NCBI RefSeq assembly: GCF_010183535.1
Contig: NC_071332.1
Location: forward strand, 18,042,001-18,106,000
Source: Caenorhabditis remanei
Lineage: Eukaryota; Nematoda; Chromadorea; Rhabditida; Rhabditidae
Reading direction: 5' to 3'
Length of the DNA: 64,000 nucleotides
The translations under genes and the position numbers were made by a program. A model generated the notes under the pieces. It did not search any database. It saw only the letters and a list, made by a program, of their open reading frames with translations, and was not told the DNA's origin. Positions 1 to 9,934 of this stretch are shown here, one piece after another; position 1 is the stretch's first letter; every line of letters starts with the position of its first letter.

Positions 1-117
1 GCAAAGGCTTTAAAAAATAGGAAACTGTGCTTCATAGGAAGATATGCTCTATAGTGATTTTCCAAGTTTTTTTCATTAGAGCGCATTTTCTTCACAATAA
101 TGCAATCACTCTTCCAG

Positions 118-2348
118 GTTTACCCAATCTGGACGTACAGTTACCTCATCACCCTAATCCCCGCCTTCCTTCTAACCGACGTCTTCCTCTACAAACCTCT
201 TCTAGTCTTCGAAGCATTCTCCTATTTCCTATGTTGGGTCATTTTCGTGTTCGGAAGAAGTGTCTGGAGTCAACAGGTGCTGGAGCTGATCTACGGATGG
301 GCGACTGCAACGGAGATTGCATATTTCGCGTATATTTATGTGAAAGTTCCAAAAACCGAGTACAAGTCGTGAGTTCACTACCAAGATTGAGCGGAATTCG
401 CACTCGGATTCCCTGCGGTTTTTTTGATGTTTTTTGCGCAAAGTTATCAGTTTTCACCAAACCAACGAAATTTAACACAAATATAACCGGAGTTTTTTAC
501 AACAAAATAACAATAAAATTGTCATAAATGACGTTTTATTCCGTTTCCCGTAAGTCTAAGCCAGAAGGCCGAAAGTCAGAGATCGTAAGCCTAAGCCTAA
601 AGGCGTAAGCCTGAGGTCATAAGCCTAAAGACCGAAAGCCCAAGGCCGTAAGCCTAGGCAGAAAAGCCAAAAGCTAGAAATCGCGAGCCTAATCCAAAGA
701 CCGAAAGCCTAAGCCTAAGGTCATAAGCCTGAAGGCGTAAGCTTGAGGTCATGATACTAAAGCCCGTAAGCCTGAGATCGTAAGTCTCAGTCTAATAGTA
801 AGGTCGTAATCCAGAGATCGCAAGCCTACGACTGAGATCCTAAACCTAACTAAGCCTAAAGCCCACTATTACGGTTCTGAGGAATTCCGCCTTCCGCTCT
901 CCGCCATTCGAAAAACCGCAACCCTGGTTGCTACGCAGCAAATTCTAAATCCTTCCAGAGCCACCGCGTTCACCCGTGCCGCCCTTCTTGTCGGCCGATT
1001 CCTTGCCTACGCACTAGCTCAACTACTGATCGGAATGAACTGGGCATCCTACTCCACTCTGAATATTATCAGTTTAGTTGCCATGACCATTGCGGTGTTC
1101 CTTGCTCTCATTCTTCCACGTGTCGAATGGAAAGAAGCTTACGAGAAGAAGCTGGAGGATAACAATGTGCAAGGTGACTTGAAGGAGATTGTCGACCAAT
1201 CGAGTTATATGGATTACCTCCGCATGTTTTTTGTGGGGCTCAGGCATAATTTGCTGGCGATTTATCGGAATCCTCTGATTCTTAAGTGGTCTGTCTGGTC
1301 GGCACTTTCCAGTTGTATCTTCTACCAAGTCACCAACTACACCCAGACACTTTGGGGTACTTTACCGGAATCTGAGAATCGATGGAATGGAATCACGGAG
1401 GCCCTGGTACCGCTACTAGGTATCCCGGCTGACTTGATTACCCGGCAGCTCAACGTGAATTGGAATAAGTGGGGAGACTTGCTCCTGGCAGTTGGCTCCG
1501 TGGGGCAAGCTGGTCTACTATTCTGGATGTCACAGTCCAATCATATTGTGGTACTGTATCTCAGTTACATTTTCTATCGTGTGATCTACCAACTGACCAC
1601 TACCATTGCTCAGTCTACATTGGCATTTTCCTTGGATTCGAGACTGTTTGGATTGCTTTTTGGAATCAATACATTTGTGGCGCTTTTGATGCAATCAGTG
1701 TTGACTGCAGTGGTTATTGATTGGCAGAAATTGGAGATCAGACCGCAGGTGAGGAAGTGCGCTCGTGATGAGTCTACATTCTGTTGCAAAGGAAAACTAA
1801 AATTTTTGCAGATTCAGATACTTCAGATAATTCTAGACTAAAAATCGCTATACTCGATGCAATTCTCGCTATTTAGAGCTTTCATGGAAGAGTTTTTCCG
1901 CGCGGCAAGTTTTCGTGGTTTTTTCCCATACTTTTTTCGATATAACGTTGGAAATATTGAGGAAACAAGGAATCAAAAAAATTCTTGTCCGAGAGGACTA
2001 CACGGCCACGCGGAAAAACTCTTCCATGAAAGCTCTGGATAGCGGAAATTGTGGCCTTCAGAGCATTTTTCTGAAATTTTTTTTTCTGAAAGTCCTTAAA
2101 TCTTTTTGATCCTTCTGCGCCTAGAGCTTGATCTACTGGCACGCAACGCTTTCAGACATACGCGACGCGTCGCCGGAAGAAAATCTGAAAACCTAAAATC
2201 TACCAAAACGCTCCGCCCCTAAATCCCATACATTTTCTGTTTTCAGTTTGTCGTCTACTCCTGCTATCATCTCGTCGTCGCCATCTCTTTCGCCGCCATT
2301 TTTGGAATCTGGGCGACCCGACGATTCATCAAAACACGATCTAGTTAG
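118..2348 (+). CDS. SLC19-family folate/vitamin transporter, 3' part (gene starts before the window)
   Basis: Three exons, 118-368, 959-1748 and 2247-2348, give 380 aa with reading phase kept across both introns and GT-AG borders; stop TAG at 2346-2348. The start YPIWTYSYL followed by LLTDVFLYKP is the typical early transmembrane part of SLC19 reduced-folate carriers, and the join at 368/959 gives SATAFTRAALLVGRFLAY, matching the family's (Y)TRAA..G motif. Many hydrophobic helices follow. The last exon encodes FVVYSCYHLVVA and a short basic tail. Family role: proton/anion-coupled uptake of folate or thiamine across the plasma membrane; the exact substrate cannot be read. The first exon or exons are outside the window; an ATG at 100 lies inside the acceptor tract and is unlikely to be the start. 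The first intron carries a telomere-like repeat, the second a foldback element. The gene converges on the Srw gene with only 38 bp between stop codons. Confidence 0.85.
545..866. repeat. degenerate telomere-like repeat in an intron
   Basis: The intron 369-958 is filled by repeated words such as AAGCCTAAGCC, AAGCCTGAGGTCATAAGCC and GACCGAAAGCC. GCCTAA is the complement of the nematode telomere unit TTAGGC, present here in short tandem runs with decayed spacers. No coding potential is seen. Confidence 0.7.
1867..2044. mobile_element. foldback MITE in the last SLC19 intron
   Basis: About 36 bp at 1867-1902 (starts CGCTATTTAGAGC, ends TTTTTCCGCG) recur inverted at 2009-2044 with two or three differences. 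The internal 100 bp is unrelated and has no ORF. This is a non-autonomous inverted-repeat element; the family is unknown. Confidence 0.65.
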
Positions 2349-2386
2349 ATACCATTTATTAGAAATCTGAATAATAAAATTATTTT

Positions 2387-4205
2387 TCATGTGAAAGTAA
2401 ATGTGATATCCATTGGAGCCACCGAGCCACGCTTTTCCACACTTGCTACCTGAAATTCCATTAAAATTTTGATATCAGAATTTTACTCAAAATTTAAGTA
2501 CCTGTACAACATGAACCGGTTTAGGAGGTTTCCGAAAAAAGCTTAGCAAAGACTCCTGACACTGAGGGGATACCAGGACGCAGATAAAAAAGTGAGAGAT
2601 AGAATTTAGGACGGGGAGTATAGTAGAGTAGAGGGAGAAAGATCTGAAAATCAGCGATTGCAAATTTTTGATTGCCAGAAGTTTTATTAGCACGGCCCGC
2701 TTCTTACAACCGCGCTCTACCGAAACCGAAGAGAATTATGTGCGAAATTGAGAGATTCAGAGAAAAAAGACATTTCTCAAGGGGATTTTGGCGGAGCACA
2801 GTTGTAAGAACTGCGGGAATACCTACATAACCATGGAGTGTTCCGGGTAGATCAGCTGCAAGACATTTATAGAAGTGCCTGGGATTCCAGATAATATATA
2901 TGGTATCATGAAGATAAGGATGAGTCGAGTGAGGTTTTCTCGTTTTTTCCTTTAAAAAGTTTAATTAGTTCCAGTAGAACGTATTTGCTTACCTTTCATC
3001 CACACATTTGGCTTTCTCCGCTTTGAACAATAGCGCCATCAAAATCACTTCCATAAAATTTGGAATCAGCTTCACTATCCCATCAAGTATCAAAATCCTG
3101 TCATGGAGGACTCGATGCTTCTGAGCCACCACGATTTCGTATCGAGTTCCGGTGCCAGGGGAGCAGCTGGAAATAATTTGAAATTTTGAATTTTCTCTTA
3201 TATGACGTGTCATTGACTTATATGACGTGTCATTGACACCTTTTTAACGGAGACTGCAATTTTTGAATATTCAATCAAAAAACCGTAAATTTTCAGACTT
3301 TCGGTCACAAAAATTTGGCGAATCGTTAATTTTCTTCATAAAATCTGAATTTTCCAACTTTTTACCAAAAAAACGCGGAACAGACGCCCCAGGCATGTTT
3401 TTGAGAAACTGGCGCGCCTTCGACGCGTTCCAGTCCTCATATTTCATTGGAAAAATGTCTGCTGGGGCGCCGCCGACGCGTTTTACTTTGAAAAAAGACA
3501 ATTTTTCATATCTCACATGAAAACCGTAAAATCATCAGGTTTCTGGAGAAAAATTGAATTTTTCTACGATCCAGAAAAAACGCGTCCAAGGCGCGCCAGA
3601 CTCGAAATTTTCCATTTTCTAACGGTTTTGTATTACCACGGCACGCTTCTTACAACCGAGCTCTACCGAAACCCAAGAAAATTATGTGCGAAATTGAGAG
3701 ACTCAGAGAAAAAGAGACATTTTTCGCTGGAGCGCAGTTGTAAGAGGCTGCCAACTCACCCCTCTTCCATTATCTCCACTGGCATCACAACATTCCTCAA
3801 ATTCACCAAATACGACCAAACTACAGACAACAAAACGAAACAGAATACGGTAGTCATCACTTTTGTAGGCTTTGTTACTTTCATGACCTCATAGACACAT
3901 ATGAGAAGAGCCAACCAGATGGAGACCCTTTGGAAGGTGTCGGAAAATATTGTGCCGAGCAAATAAGAGATTGTGTCGAGGAGTGTCTTGCAATTGCCGG
4001 AATTCTCGTGAATCCAGAAAGGGGAAAACGCAAAAAATGTGGAGATTTGAGAGAGAATATCAGAGAAACATATCCACGTCATCAATCGATACGTGGCGTT
4101 GGCGCGCAATTCTTTTTGAAGGAGGACAAGTATTTGGAGAAGGTTTATAAAAATTCCGATGAATTGGAAGATGGAGAGGAAGTAGAGGAATAGAATGGAT
4201 TCCAT
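2387..4205 (-). CDS. Srw-type serpentine (7TM) chemoreceptor
   Basis: Five exons on the minus strand, 3760-4205, 2993-3166, 2827-2949, 2502-2643 and 2387-2449, join in phase to 315 aa. Family marks: N-terminal TM with GIFINLLQILVL, LRANATYRLMTWICFSDI in TM2, FQRVSIWLALLICVYEV in TM3, GCSPGTGTRYEIV before TM5, and VLNSISHFFICVLVSPQCQ in TM7, as in Srw receptors (peptide-receptor-like nematode 7TM class). The first in-frame ATG sits directly at TM1, so the extracellular N-terminus is short. The acceptor of exon 3 (TTTTTAAAG) is weak. Two introns hold copies of the same MITE (2690-2815 and 3636-3752), each ending a few bases from a splice donor. Intron 1 also has a 20-bp tandem duplication at about 3199-3238. 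No frame break is seen; role as a sensory-neuron receptor is from the family. Confidence 0.8.
2690..2815. mobile_element. MITE family A, copy 1 (Srw intron 3)
   Basis: Starts TA|GCACGGC, then CTTACAACCGCGCTCTACC, and carries the inverted GGAGCACAGTTGTAAG near the far end; the outermost ~10 bp of the right terminus are missing. It makes up most of the 183-nt intron. Confidence 0.75.
3636..3752. mobile_element. MITE family A, copy 2 (Srw intron 1)
   Basis: Same sequence family as 2690-2815, with CTTACAACCGAGCTCTACC on the left and GGAGCGCAGTTGTAAG on the right; the right end is truncated and stops just short of the exon 1 splice donor (3758-3759). Confidence 0.75.
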
Positions 4206-5066
4206 GACAATTGAAAAGAAGTGAGTAAATTCGAAATGAAAAAAAAGTTGTTAGAAGTTTAAGTTTCAAAAAGAAATTTTGAAGGCTACCTAATTACTAG
4301 GTGAGCGAGGAAAATGGCAGGTGTTATCACTTTATTTGAAAATTAATAGTTCGATAGATACATTGGAAACCAAACATTCCAATTTCAGAAAATTTTAGTC
4401 AAACGTTTCCTATGGTGAAGCTTCGCGATTTGCGGTCTGACGAAATGACTAAAATTTGACGGCTCATAACTCCGTCCACAGAAGAATTCAGCTGAATTAT
4501 ATTTCAGATTCGGAATTTACGAACTTGACAGTATCAGGAAGCATTTCTTGATTTGTTTGAATAAGGACACTAAAAAACAAAACAGGTATGCGTATACGGT
4601 AAAATGTGTGATGGGTTACTCTCTAACTTTATTATATTTCCCGTTTAGACCCAGCCGGTTGACAGAAATCTCACCTTGGTATTCACATAGTGAAGGTAAT
4701 TGTTTATTTGAACAGTTTTTATTGAACAGAAAGATAGAACTTTAATATTTGAAACAATACAACAACAACAATTTGGAACAATGAGAAAAACAGTACATAA
4801 AGCAACAAAAAAGAAAATAACCCGGGTGAGAAAAAATATTGATTTAACAAAATACTGAAAACGAGTTATAAAGGAATTGAGGTGATTATGAAATGTTACA
4901 TCGTAGTAGAAATAAAGAAATACAGAAATTTGGGGAGAGTGATTTGAAGGATTTATGAATTGGTTACACCAGAGAAGGGAGAGATTGACGGTGCGGGAGA
5001 TTTAGGTCTGAGATCTAGAAGAAACCGAGATCGCTAAAAATGATGGAGTCGAGAATGAGGAAGGAG
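4206..5066. other. intergenic, nothing recognised
   Basis: AT-rich sequence between the starts/ends of flanking minus-strand genes. Short open frames have no family resemblance and no plausible splice structure. Confidence 0.5.
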
Positions 5067-7963
5067 TCAATGTGAGTTCTTGAGTGTCTCAGAATCAGAT
5101 TCGGCAGCAATACATATCTGAAGAGGAAAATCTGGAAAAGGTGAAAATGAACAAGATTAGTTCAATTATGATGATTTCGAAAGGGGAAGTCTTACGAGAC
5201 TAGGTTCTTCGTCAAATCCAGCGTCAGGTTCTTCGTTAGCTTCTTCGTCAAGTTCAGCGTCAAGCTCAGCGTCTGGTTCTGTGTCAGCTTCGCCATTCCG
5301 CACGACAGAGGACTCGCGACTGTCCTCCACAAGAAAGTTCCTGTGGAAAAAAGTTTCAAAACAAGGTTCTTGTCTTCTAGTTATTCCTTTGAACAGCTTC
5401 CATCTCTCAGCCATCATGCGCTTCACATCCTCTGCCATTGATCCGTACTTTTGAAAGCAATGAATATTGGTGGATAACAGCTGTTCCGGCCAACCTGCCA
5501 AACCGCAACCGACTAATGACTCGCGAATTGTTTCTTCTGGAATTGAATTCCAGGCGACTCGAATCCAATCAAAGACGTTCAAGGAAGATGGGATATCCTT
5601 GCTTATAGTCCTCCATTCTGCGTATTTTTGGCGGATTTTGGCTTGGAAAGCAGGCTTCCAGTAGACGTTTGTTGGCTGAAACAACTCATATGACTATTAT
5701 ATAATCAAAACAATCCCAAAACCTGAAAAACGTCAGCCACTTCTTCTGGAACAAACAAGGCATCCAGTTTGTTTTTCGATAAAAACTCCTTGACTATCTC
5801 GCTACGATTCGCTGCGTTGGATTCCCAGACGAGCAATCTGGACTTTGTGGAGTATTTGATTGTAGACACCAGGAATTGATAAACACAGTCATCATTCAGA
5901 ACCGAATCTGGAGAAAACGTAAACTCAATTGTGTCTTGAAATATGTCGTAGAGCCTCTTCAGCGCATCTTCTGGCTTAAGATATTTCAAAGGAAGAATAA
6001 CAAACGGTGGGTACTTGATGTACTGGAAACCATCTAATCTTGCGGTTAATATAACTTTCATGTGGACTGGTTGAAGCTGGAAAAAAGAAAAAGTACTTTC
6101 ATTTGAGAAATTGACAAGAAATAACTACCTTGTAATCGTCGTACAAATTCACATCCAAACAAAGATCCACTTTGCCACACACTATTGTTTGGTCGTAAGA
6201 TCTCTGCTTCAGAAATGTTTCGAGATCCCACGAATAGTCGATACATTTATCGACTGAGATTTCTTTCGGCCTGGAGATGTCAGGTATATTGTCCTCGAAA
6301 TCAGGAGTGTTCGTGTTTGATTTGGATGGGGTTTGCACTACCGAAGCCTCCATGGAATCTCCAATTTCGACCTTATTTTGATTTAGCAGCTCGGACCCAT
6401 CTTGATTTGATGATGATACCAAAAAAGTTGGTTTATCTTCTATTTTAGTTCCAAAAGGTTTTCCAGGCTCCGTGCTTGAATTTGTCGGATTCTGAACTCC
6501 TGGTTTGCCGATTCCCGGCTGAGGTCCGGAAACATATTCCTTCTGAGCATCACCGTCAATCTCATTATGGTCTCCTGGATTCATGGATGTAGATGTTGAT
6601 GGAATCATGGATATTCCTGGCATATTTTTGCTGAAAACAAGATTATGATACCTCCCAAAAAATTAATTTCAGAAAATATAACATACATTGAATCATGGGA
6701 ATCTGAGTCGATTTTCCTTATTTTTTTTCTGGACTAATCGAATCTGACTTTTCAATAACAATTGACGTGCTGCATGAAGGGGTGTCTTTGCCAGTATCTT
6801 CGATCTGATTGCTAGTGTCATTCACCCTGAAAAATATTACATTGATCTGTGACAGAACCTTAAATTGTTACCATTCAATGAACCTTGGATCAACTTTGTT
6901 CGAATTTTCCGATTTCAACAACTCTTTCCAAACTACATCAGCTGGTAGTATTTGAAGTTGATAGAAGATCGTACTAAATTGATAAATGCTGAGATTATAA
7001 TATAGCTTTAGAAGCCTAGGGTCTGTGAGTATACATGATGCTCTGAAAATTGAGTAGAGAAATGATTGTATTCAAGAAATGGGATTCTTGCCTGGTTTCG
7101 ATGAATGATAACGAGTATATTTCTTGAAAACTTTTCATCTGTCCTTTAAAGACGGATTCGCAAACATCTTTGACAGTGATAAAGCTTTTAGCGTTTTCTG
7201 TTTCCTTGAGAATATGTTCTAGCATATTTATTGAGGTTTCGGGGAGCCATTCATGTTTGAGTCTGAAAAATGAACGGAAAGGTAGTTGTATTTTCAATTT
7301 TTGTGATATCTTTCATATAGTCAAAAGACTATAAAATTGACCGTTTTCAATTGAAAATGTCCAACTTTGAGAATGTTTCATGGTATCACTGATTGTCCCA
7401 TCAAGTAGATTTTTATTGGATCGTACCAATTAGAAGTAGAACTCCATTTTTGTAGTTGATAATTTTTTTGTACGGACACTCCCTAGAAAGTTATCACCGA
7501 CTGAAACTGCCAAAGTTTATAACCTTTTGGCCATGAACCCTCCAATTTGATTTTTTTTAAATTTTTCGAGCTAAATATCACAAAATCGCTTAGATTTATA
7601 AAAAAAATTGTACACAGTTTGGCAATTAAGATCAAATTTAGTTTTATTGGTTAACCTAAATAAACATTTGCATATATCAATTATCTGCCAAATAAAGTTA
7701 CTGCAATAAACTGTTTGAAAAAAAAACTTATTAAACATTTTTTCCAGAGTCAAATTTTTTGTGTTTTTGAGCATTTTGAGACTCAGAACTCTGAAAAAGT
7801 TCAGATTTTGAGCCTCTCAAATTTGGAGGTTCTTATATCATAATTTTTAGACATTCCTACCATTTATTGGTGTTTTTTTCTCATAAAACAACAATTTTTG
7901 AGCAATTTCAAATTTGTATTTTTTTTCCAGCAAAACTCACTCTTTTTCCGGTTCTCCGCTCAT
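5067..7963 (-). CDS. SPK-like domain fused to a degenerate pogo-type DDE transposase domain
   Basis: Eight exons: 7941-7963, 7092-7262, 6872-7042, 6687-6826, 6129-6630, 5723-6076, 5196-5675 and 5067-5117. The start is MSGEPEKE. Exons 2-3 (MLEHILKETENAKSFITV ... NKVDPRFIEW) look like the nematode SPK domain. A long Ser/Pro/Gly-rich linker follows. Exons 6-7 match the DDE_1/pogo fold: LLVWESNAANRSEIVKEFL, then FVPEEVADVFQPTNVYWKP and AWNSIPEETIRESLVGCGL. In active pogo enzymes these strands read liwDNa..H and VLQPLDV; here the positions are E/S, N and N, so catalysis is not expected. The C-terminus has an acidic EPDAELDAELDEEANEEP-like tail. Intron 2 begins with a GC donor. One break: exon 4 has eight A's (rc of 6721-6728) where nine keep the frame; read literally it stops at TAA there, while the alternative frame continues with KIRKIDSDSHDS into exon 5. 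Either a recent mutation, an assembly slip, or two separate genes. Confidence 0.6.
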
Positions 7964-8312
7964 TTTTCTCTATTTGCAATTATTATTTGATTCCTTGATT
8001 TGATTATCTGAAAATATATAGTTCTAACTGAAAAATCCAAATTAACTTGCAATTACACCATCAATTTCGGAGCTATTGACATAAAAACCGTTCAAGATAA
8101 CGAAAATACATTTCAAAAACATTGCCATCTCAAAATTAAGTGAAAATCCGCTAAAAATCTGATAGAAAAACAGTTTTACTCGAATTTGTATCGAAAAGAG
8201 GTGACGAGAGATGGAGAAGTAGAGAAATAGAGACACAAGAAATAAGAGAGACCGAAAGGAAAATAAAGACGCAGACATGGGGACACACACATTTATTCTC
8301 AATGTCTTCTTC

Positions 8313-8623
8313 CATAGTTGTCAAGGCCCGGCCCGGGCCGGGCCGGGCCGGGCCTTGTCGGCGAAATCAGGGCCCGGCCCGGCCCGAAGGCCCGGGCAAA
8401 TTGGCGCGAAAGTCAAATTTTCAAATTTTTTCAAATTTTTTGTATCAGTCAGAATTAGAAGAAATTCTGAAAAATAGTCAAAAATGGTCACATTTCCGAT
8501 GAAAAATTGAAAAAAATTGGAAAAAAAAATTGGAAAAAAAAGGTCGTTTTTGAAGCCGGGCCTTCGGGCCGGGCCGGGCCTTGAAAATTTTCTACCGGCC
8601 CGGCCCGGGCCTTGACAACTATG
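8313..8623. mobile_element. GC-rich MITE family B, copy 1 (hAT-like)
   Basis: Termini CATAGTTGTCAAGGCCCGG and its complement CCGGGCCTTGACAACTATG. The element is flanked by 8-bp repeats TCTTCTTC at 8305-8312 and 8624-8631. Interior carries runs of GGGCC/GGCCC and an AT-rich core with no ORF. An 8-bp target duplication is the hAT-superfamily habit. Confidence 0.75.
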
Positions 8624-9130
8624 TCTTCTTCTTTTCTGTTTCGGAGTGTGGAAAAGGGTGAAGGGAGAGGGGGGAGGGGGTCACAATGTGATTTATGTTT
8701 GTAGAAAGAGATGGCTCGACGTTAGTTGGGTACTGTGAAAAAAATAAAATTTCGACAAGGATTTTCAAAAAAATTTCGCAGGCTGGAACACGCAAGCGCA
8801 TAAAGTTGTGGGCGGAGCTTAAATTGCAAGCTTAAATAAGCGGCGCGGTTATAATTTCAGTTGTTTTCTTCAAATTAAGAAGTGCACCGCTTGCAGTTTA
8901 AGCTCCGAAAGCTTAAAACACATTGATAACTAAATATAGGACTAATTAAGTAGAAATCGTATTCAGAACGAAGTGTAATACCAATAATAGGGGGTAGGTG
9001 CTGGCCAAATTTTGAATCGCCAGCAGCTCAAAGGCAGGCTGCCGGCGGCCCGGGGTTTGAACTGCGGGTTATTCCCGTTTGAACCTCCTCCGGGCTGCCG
9101 ATCACCCCTTTTCTCGGCATCCCCGTTTTA

Positions 9131-9202
9131 CCTGTGTGTGTGGAGTAGTGGTTATCGTCTAACACACAGAAGGTCGGCGGTTCGATCCCGCCCGAGATCA
9201 CC
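9131..9202 (+). tRNA. tRNA-like relic (valine-AAC-like), probably a pseudogene
   Basis: An A-box-like TGGAGTAGTGG, a CTAACAC loop as in tRNA-Val(AAC), and a good B box GGTTCGATCCC are followed by GAGATCACC and a T-run. The 5' acceptor strand does not pair with the 3' GAGATCAC, and the anticodon stem is short, so a working tRNA is unlikely. Confidence 0.4.
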
Positions 9203-9338
9203 TCTTTTTGAGTTTTTCTTTCCTTTTTGAATCTGAACATGGAGAAATTGAGACTGACTTATTTAACTGTCATCTTCCACTGACCAGAAGAAAATTTTTT
9301 TCGATCGTTCATAATTCTCGAATATATTTTACTTACTA

Positions 9339-9491
9339 CTAAAACGAATTGCTCTTGTCCCTCTGTTCACGGATATTTTGGTTGAAGTTATTTTGCTCTA
9401 AAAGTCCTGTCACATCGCTATTTTCTAAATCCTCAATTCTGGATATTTCTATTCTCCGGGGCTCTGTCTCGTTTTTCATTACAGTAGTCAT
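9339..9491 (-). CDS. small ORF of unknown function (50 aa)
   Basis: ATG at 9491 and TAG at 9339-9341 bound a hydrophilic, charged peptide (begins MTTVMKNETEPRRIE, ends NIREQRDKSNSF). Composition looks coding rather than random AT-rich DNA, but there is no recognised family, no clear partner exon and no paralogue in the window. Could be a stray exon. Confidence 0.2.
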   Translation of the reverse strand: MTTVMKNETEPRRIEISRIEDLENSDVTGLLEQNNFNQNIREQRDKSNSF

Positions 9492-9934
9492 TATACCATC
9501 AATACAAAAAAGAAAAACAGTTACCGTAAAACCTGTAATAGCTTGGCTGACTTTGAAAATTTGGTTTTTTTTTAAGCTGAAGTTATATTTTATGAATATT
9601 GAAATATGTCTTATCAGTTTGCAATTTCTTGGTATCTCTTTTGGGAACCGAGATTTGTATACCGCTTTGAACGGACGACACCGCTGGGTCCACCTTTATT
9701 ACAGTCCCCTCAATTACAGGACGAAATGGTTTAGTTTTGAAAATAAGTCCTAGAGAGACATAACGATCAAAAGCGATGGGAACATTTTATGGTCGATATT
9801 AAAATTTAACTGTAAATAGATAAGAAATGGGAATAGTGAGAGAAAATGGCAATGTTGAAAGAATTTTTGTTTGTGTCCACTTTTTTCTCCCTTCTTTCTT
9901 CAACTTTTATTTTTCACTTTTTCATTGTAGAACA

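Larger units (their letters stand above)
8632..9934. other. intergenic with a tRNA-like relic
   Basis: Apart from the tRNA-like segment (9131-9202) and a small minus-strand ORF (9339-9491), nothing recognisable is seen. 9805-9934 resembles the upstream flank of F-box gene C and is the likely promoter side of gene A. Confidence 0.45.

Noticed and set aside
27..527. 166-codon frame at the left edge
   Set aside because: It runs across the splice sites of the SLC19 exon in another frame; the transporter exon explains the sequence.
3263..3520. Overlapping plus and minus frames inside the Srw intron
   Set aside because: Mirror-like frames in an intron with inverted words; no family and the intron is well supported by phase.
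9349..9753. 134-codon plus-strand open frame
   Set aside because: Low-complexity hydrophobic translation; the left part is the antisense of the small minus ORF at 9339-9491.
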